Shown here piece by piece: positions 61,802 to 64,000 of a DNA stretch of 64,000 bases. Positions within the stretch are counted from its first letter, which is position 1; every line of letters starts with the position of its first letter. Below the pieces are notes generated by a model. That model was given only the letters and a program-made list of their open reading frames with translations, was not told where the DNA came from and did no database searches. The position numbers were made by a program, and so were the translations under genes. Source of the stretch: Thermoanaerobaculum aquaticum (GTDB lineage: Bacteria; Acidobacteriota; Thermoanaerobaculia; Thermoanaerobaculales; Thermoanaerobaculaceae); NCBI RefSeq assembly GCF_000687145.1, contig NZ_JMFG01000002.1, positions 140,955 to 204,954 on the forward strand, in the 5' to 3' direction.

Positions 61802-61848
61802 TACGCCGGTGGAAGCGGCGGGTTTAAGCTTTTGCGGTGGGAGGTGCT

Positions 61849-63135
61849 ATGCGCAAGGCCTGGTGTTGGGGGCTTTTGTTGTTGCTTCCGGAGCTGGCGG
61901 CGGGGCAGAGCAACCGCCGCACGCCGGTGGTGCAGGTGGTGGAGAAGGTACGGCCGGCGGTGGTGAACCTTACTGCCAAGCAAGTGGTGCGGCTGCGGGG
62001 GCGCACGCTGTTTGACGAGCTCTTTCCGGAGTTTGCGGTGCCCCGGGAGTACGAAACCCAGTCCCTGGGCTCCGGGGTGGTCATCAGCCCTGACGGCCTC
62101 ATCGTCACCAACGAGCACGTGATTGCCGGCGCCGCGGAAATTTCCGTGCGCTTTCTCTCCGGTCGGCAGGAACAGGCGGAGGTGGTGGGTTCCGATGCCG
62201 ATTCCGATTTGGCCCTGCTGCGGGTGAGCGCCAAGGGCTTGCCCTACCTGCCGGTGGCGGAGCAGGACGACCTCTTGATTGGCGAAACGGTCATTGCCAT
62301 TGGCAACCCCCTGGGCCTGGAAAACACCGTTACCGTGGGGGTGCTTTCCGCCCGGGATCGCACCGTTTCTTCCCCGCGCACCAACCGCGTGTACACCGAC
62401 TTTTTGCAAACCGATGCCTCCATTAACCCGGGAAACTCCGGTGGGGCGCTGGTGGATTTGGACGGCCGCCTCATTGGCATCAACACCGCCATCGTGGGAG
62501 AAGCCCAGGGCATTGGCTTTGCCATCCCCGCCAAGCGGGTACGGCGGGTGGTGAACGACCTTTTGCGCTACGGCCGGGTGCAGCCGGCGTGGCTGGGGGT
62601 GTTCGTGCAGGACCTCCCCGCCTCCCGAAAGGGCCGCGAGGGCGTGGGCATCCGGGTGGTGGACGTGTTCCCCGGTTCCCCGGGGGAGGGCAAGCTTGCC
62701 GCCGGGGACGTGCTGCTCTCCGGTAACGGCCGCGCCTTTGCTTCCCGCGATGACTTTGCCACCCTGCTGGCGCAGGTGGCCCCGGGGGAGAGGGTGGAGC
62801 TGGAGGTGCGGCAGGGTTCGGGGAGCCGTAAGGTGACCCTGCGGGCCAGCACCCCGCCGGGAAACTTAGGCGAGCAGCTGCTGGCGCGGTACGTGGGGTT
62901 GCGGCTGGCCTCCCGCCGGGGTTGGGTGGTGGTGCAAAAGGTGCTGCCCAACACCCCTGCTGATGAGGCCGGCTTTAGCGCTGGTGACGTGCTTTTGGGC
63001 ATTAACGGGCAGCGGGTGCGGACGCTGGACGACGTGAACGACATCCTGACCCGCGATTACCTGCGTTCCTCGGTGCTTTTGGCCATTGGGCACGGCGGTT
63101 TCCAGTACCACTTTACCTTCAGGCTTGCGCCCTAA
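61849..63135 (+). CDS. HtrA/DegP-family serine protease with two PDZ domains
   Basis: Envelope quality-control protease, 428 residues. Signal peptide (MRKAWCWGLLLLLPELAAG), then a trypsin-like domain with His in VTNEHVIAGA, Asp in DADSDLALLRV and Ser in INPGNSGGALVDL, then two PDZ domains (about 245-335, VQPAWLGVFVQDL; and about 340-425, LGLRLASRRGWVVVQKV-like). No Cys lipobox is obvious, so it is probably soluble in the periplasm. ATG 61849 follows GGGAGGT. Divergent from the amidase gene. Confidence 0.93.
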   Translation: MRKAWCWGLLLLLPELAAGQSNRRTPVVQVVEKVRPAVVNLTAKQVVRLRGRTLFDELFPEFAVPREYETQSLGSGVVISPDGLIVTNEHVIAGAAEISVRFLSGRQEQAEVVGSDADSDLALLRVSAKGLPYLPVAEQDDLLIGETVIAIGNPLGLENTVTVGVLSARDRTVSSPRTNRVYTDFLQTDASINPGNSGGALVDLDGRLIGINTAIVGEAQGIGFAIPAKRVRRVVNDLLRYGRVQPAWLGVFVQDLPASRKGREGVGIRVVDVFPGSPGEGKLAAGDVLLSGNGRAFASRDDFATLLAQVAPGERVELEVRQGSGSRKVTLRASTPPGNLGEQLLARYVGLRLASRRGWVVVQKVLPNTPADEAGFSAGDVLLGINGQRVRTLDDVNDILTRDYLRSSVLLAIGHGGFQYHFTFRLAP

Positions 63136-63141
63136 GGCGTG

Positions 63142-63147
63142 TATACT
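63142..63147 (+). promoter_or_regulatory. -10 box of leaderless rsgA
   Basis: TATACT, 7 nt before GTG 63155; no ribosome-binding site lies between. No -35 match seen. Confidence 0.45.
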
Positions 63148-63154
63148 TAGCCCC

Positions 63155-64000
63155 GTGGCGGAGGCGCAAGAAGCCGTTGTTACTGCAGTTTTTGGCCCCC
63201 TGGTGAGGGTCCAGCTTGGCGAAGAGAACCTGGTGGTGCCCTTTCGCCGCAAGCTCATCTGGCACCAGGACAGCGAAGACCGCCGTTTGGTGGTGGGGGA
63301 TCGGGTGATCGTCCACCGGGACAAGGGCGGCGCCGTGGTGGCTGAGGTTTTGCCGCGTAAGACCACGCTCACCCGCAAGTCCCCGGGGGAGGAGCGGCCG
63401 CGGGTCATTGCCGCCAACGTGGACCAGGCGGTGGTGGTGCTGGCCGCCAAGCTGCCGGAACCCAACCCCCGGCTTTTGGACCGTCTTCTGGTGGCCTGTC
63501 ACCACGCGGGCATCCGCCCCATCGTGTGCATCAACAAGGTGGACCAGGGTACCGAGCTGGTGGAGCCCTGGCTTTCCGACTACCAAGACGCCGGCTACGA
63601 GGTGTACCTCACCTCCGCCCGCACGGCCCGGGGCATGGGCAACCTCAAGCGGGCCCTTTCGGGGAAAACCACGCTTTTTTGTGGCCCCTCTGGGGTGGGC
63701 AAGTCGGCGCTTTTGAACGCCATCCACCCCGGCTACCGCCTGCAGGAAGGCTCCATTTCCGATGCCACCGGCAAGGGCCGGCACACCACCACCACCGCCC
63801 AGCTTTTGCCCCTCCCCGGAGGGGGGTTTGTGGTGGACACCCCGGGAATCCGCGAGTTTGGGCTTTGGGACTTGAAGCCAGAAAAGCTCACCGAGTGCTT
63901 CCCGGATATCGCCTCTTGGGCGGAATCCTGCGCCTTTTCCAACTGCAGCCACGACCGTGAGCCGGGCTGCCAGGTGCGGCGGGCGGTGGAGGACGGCAAG
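63155..64000 (+). CDS. rsgA: ribosome small subunit-dependent GTPase RsgA (3' end cut by window)
   Basis: Circularly permuted GTPase for late 30S maturation. The visible 282 residues have the OB domain (VVTAVFGPLVRVQ), then G4 CINKVD, G1 FCGPSGVGKSALLN and G3 VDTPGIREFGLW in permuted order, with TGKGRHTTTTAQLLP as the G2 region. The zinc-binding C-x4-C-x-H-x5-C (SCAFSNCSHDREPGC) is present near the end, so only the last helical part is missing. GTG 63155 with TATACT 7 nt upstream. Confidence 0.95.
   Translation, partial: MAEAQEAVVTAVFGPLVRVQLGEENLVVPFRRKLIWHQDSEDRRLVVGDRVIVHRDKGGAVVAEVLPRKTTLTRKSPGEERPRVIAANVDQAVVVLAAKLPEPNPRLLDRLLVACHHAGIRPIVCINKVDQGTELVEPWLSDYQDAGYEVYLTSARTARGMGNLKRALSGKTTLFCGPSGVGKSALLNAIHPGYRLQEGSISDATGKGRHTTTTAQLLPLPGGGFVVDTPGIREFGLWDLKPEKLTECFPDIASWAESCAFSNCSHDREPGCQVRRAVEDGK

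Overview
The window is a dense, GC-rich bacterial chromosome segment carrying almost only housekeeping genes, with gaps of 0-50 bp and many 4-bp start/stop overlaps. I see no rRNA, phage, insertion sequence or CRISPR array. The gene content (MglA/MglB polarity pair, YvcK, DivIVA-like protein, BamE-like lipoprotein, Tat-type amidase, OPT and NSS transporters) and the secreted left-edge protein suggest a diderm bacterium. Acidobacteriota (Thermoanaerobaculia-like) is my best guess; it rests on style and gene mix, not on a database match.

Layout. 1-0.5 kb: edge of a secreted-protein gene. 0.6-4.0 kb (minus): gap-pgk-tpiA-secG-tRNA-Leu(GAG). 4.0-9.1 kb (plus): mtnA-tsaD, lepA, lepB and a small membrane protein. 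9.2-16.7 kb: sodium symporter with a tiny partner, APC permease, M29-like peptidase, tRNA-Glu-truA and a Nat-type ABC exporter. 16.9-19.6 kb: RNA-rich stretch with tRNA-Arg, two tRNA-Ser, a 98-bp direct repeat that copies a tRNA-Ser 3' end, and SRP RNA. 19.6-31.1 kb (plus): dnaX-ybaB-recR, mglB-mglA, yvcK-glmU-glmS, uvrD-type helicase, MscS channel. 31.1-34.9 kb (minus): tRNA-Met, zinc-ribbon protein, RNase HI-like, yggS, divIVA-like, hutI. 35.0-41.1 kb (minus): the macromolecular-synthesis operon rpsU-mutS2-dnaG-rpoD. 41.1-46.7 kb: BamE-like lipoprotein, an unrecognised GAF-like protein, Slt-type transglycosylase, YjbQ, glycosyltransferase. 46.7-52.5 kb: OPT transporter, clpB, a structured RNA candidate (6S-like), cupin. 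52.6-58.1 kb: a two-gene glutamate synthase with rearranged domains. 58.1-64 kb: CPBP membrane protein, PlsB-like acyltransferase, amidase, HtrA protease, and rsgA running off the right edge.

The most distinctive signals are: (1) a recurring leaderless-promoter design, TACAAT/TATACT-like -10 boxes 5-7 nt from an ATG or GTG, including two divergent gene pairs with only about 31 bp between start codons; (2) mRNAs that begin 1 or 7 nt after a tRNA CCA end; (3) a glutamate synthase split so that the glutaminase and GXGXG domains are fused and the FMN subunit carries a second, degenerate barrel; (4) a GlmU lacking its acetyltransferase half, next to YvcK and GlmS; (5) the tRNA-Ser-derived repeat. 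Start codons were re-chosen by me wherever the longest open frame began inside a neighbouring gene.
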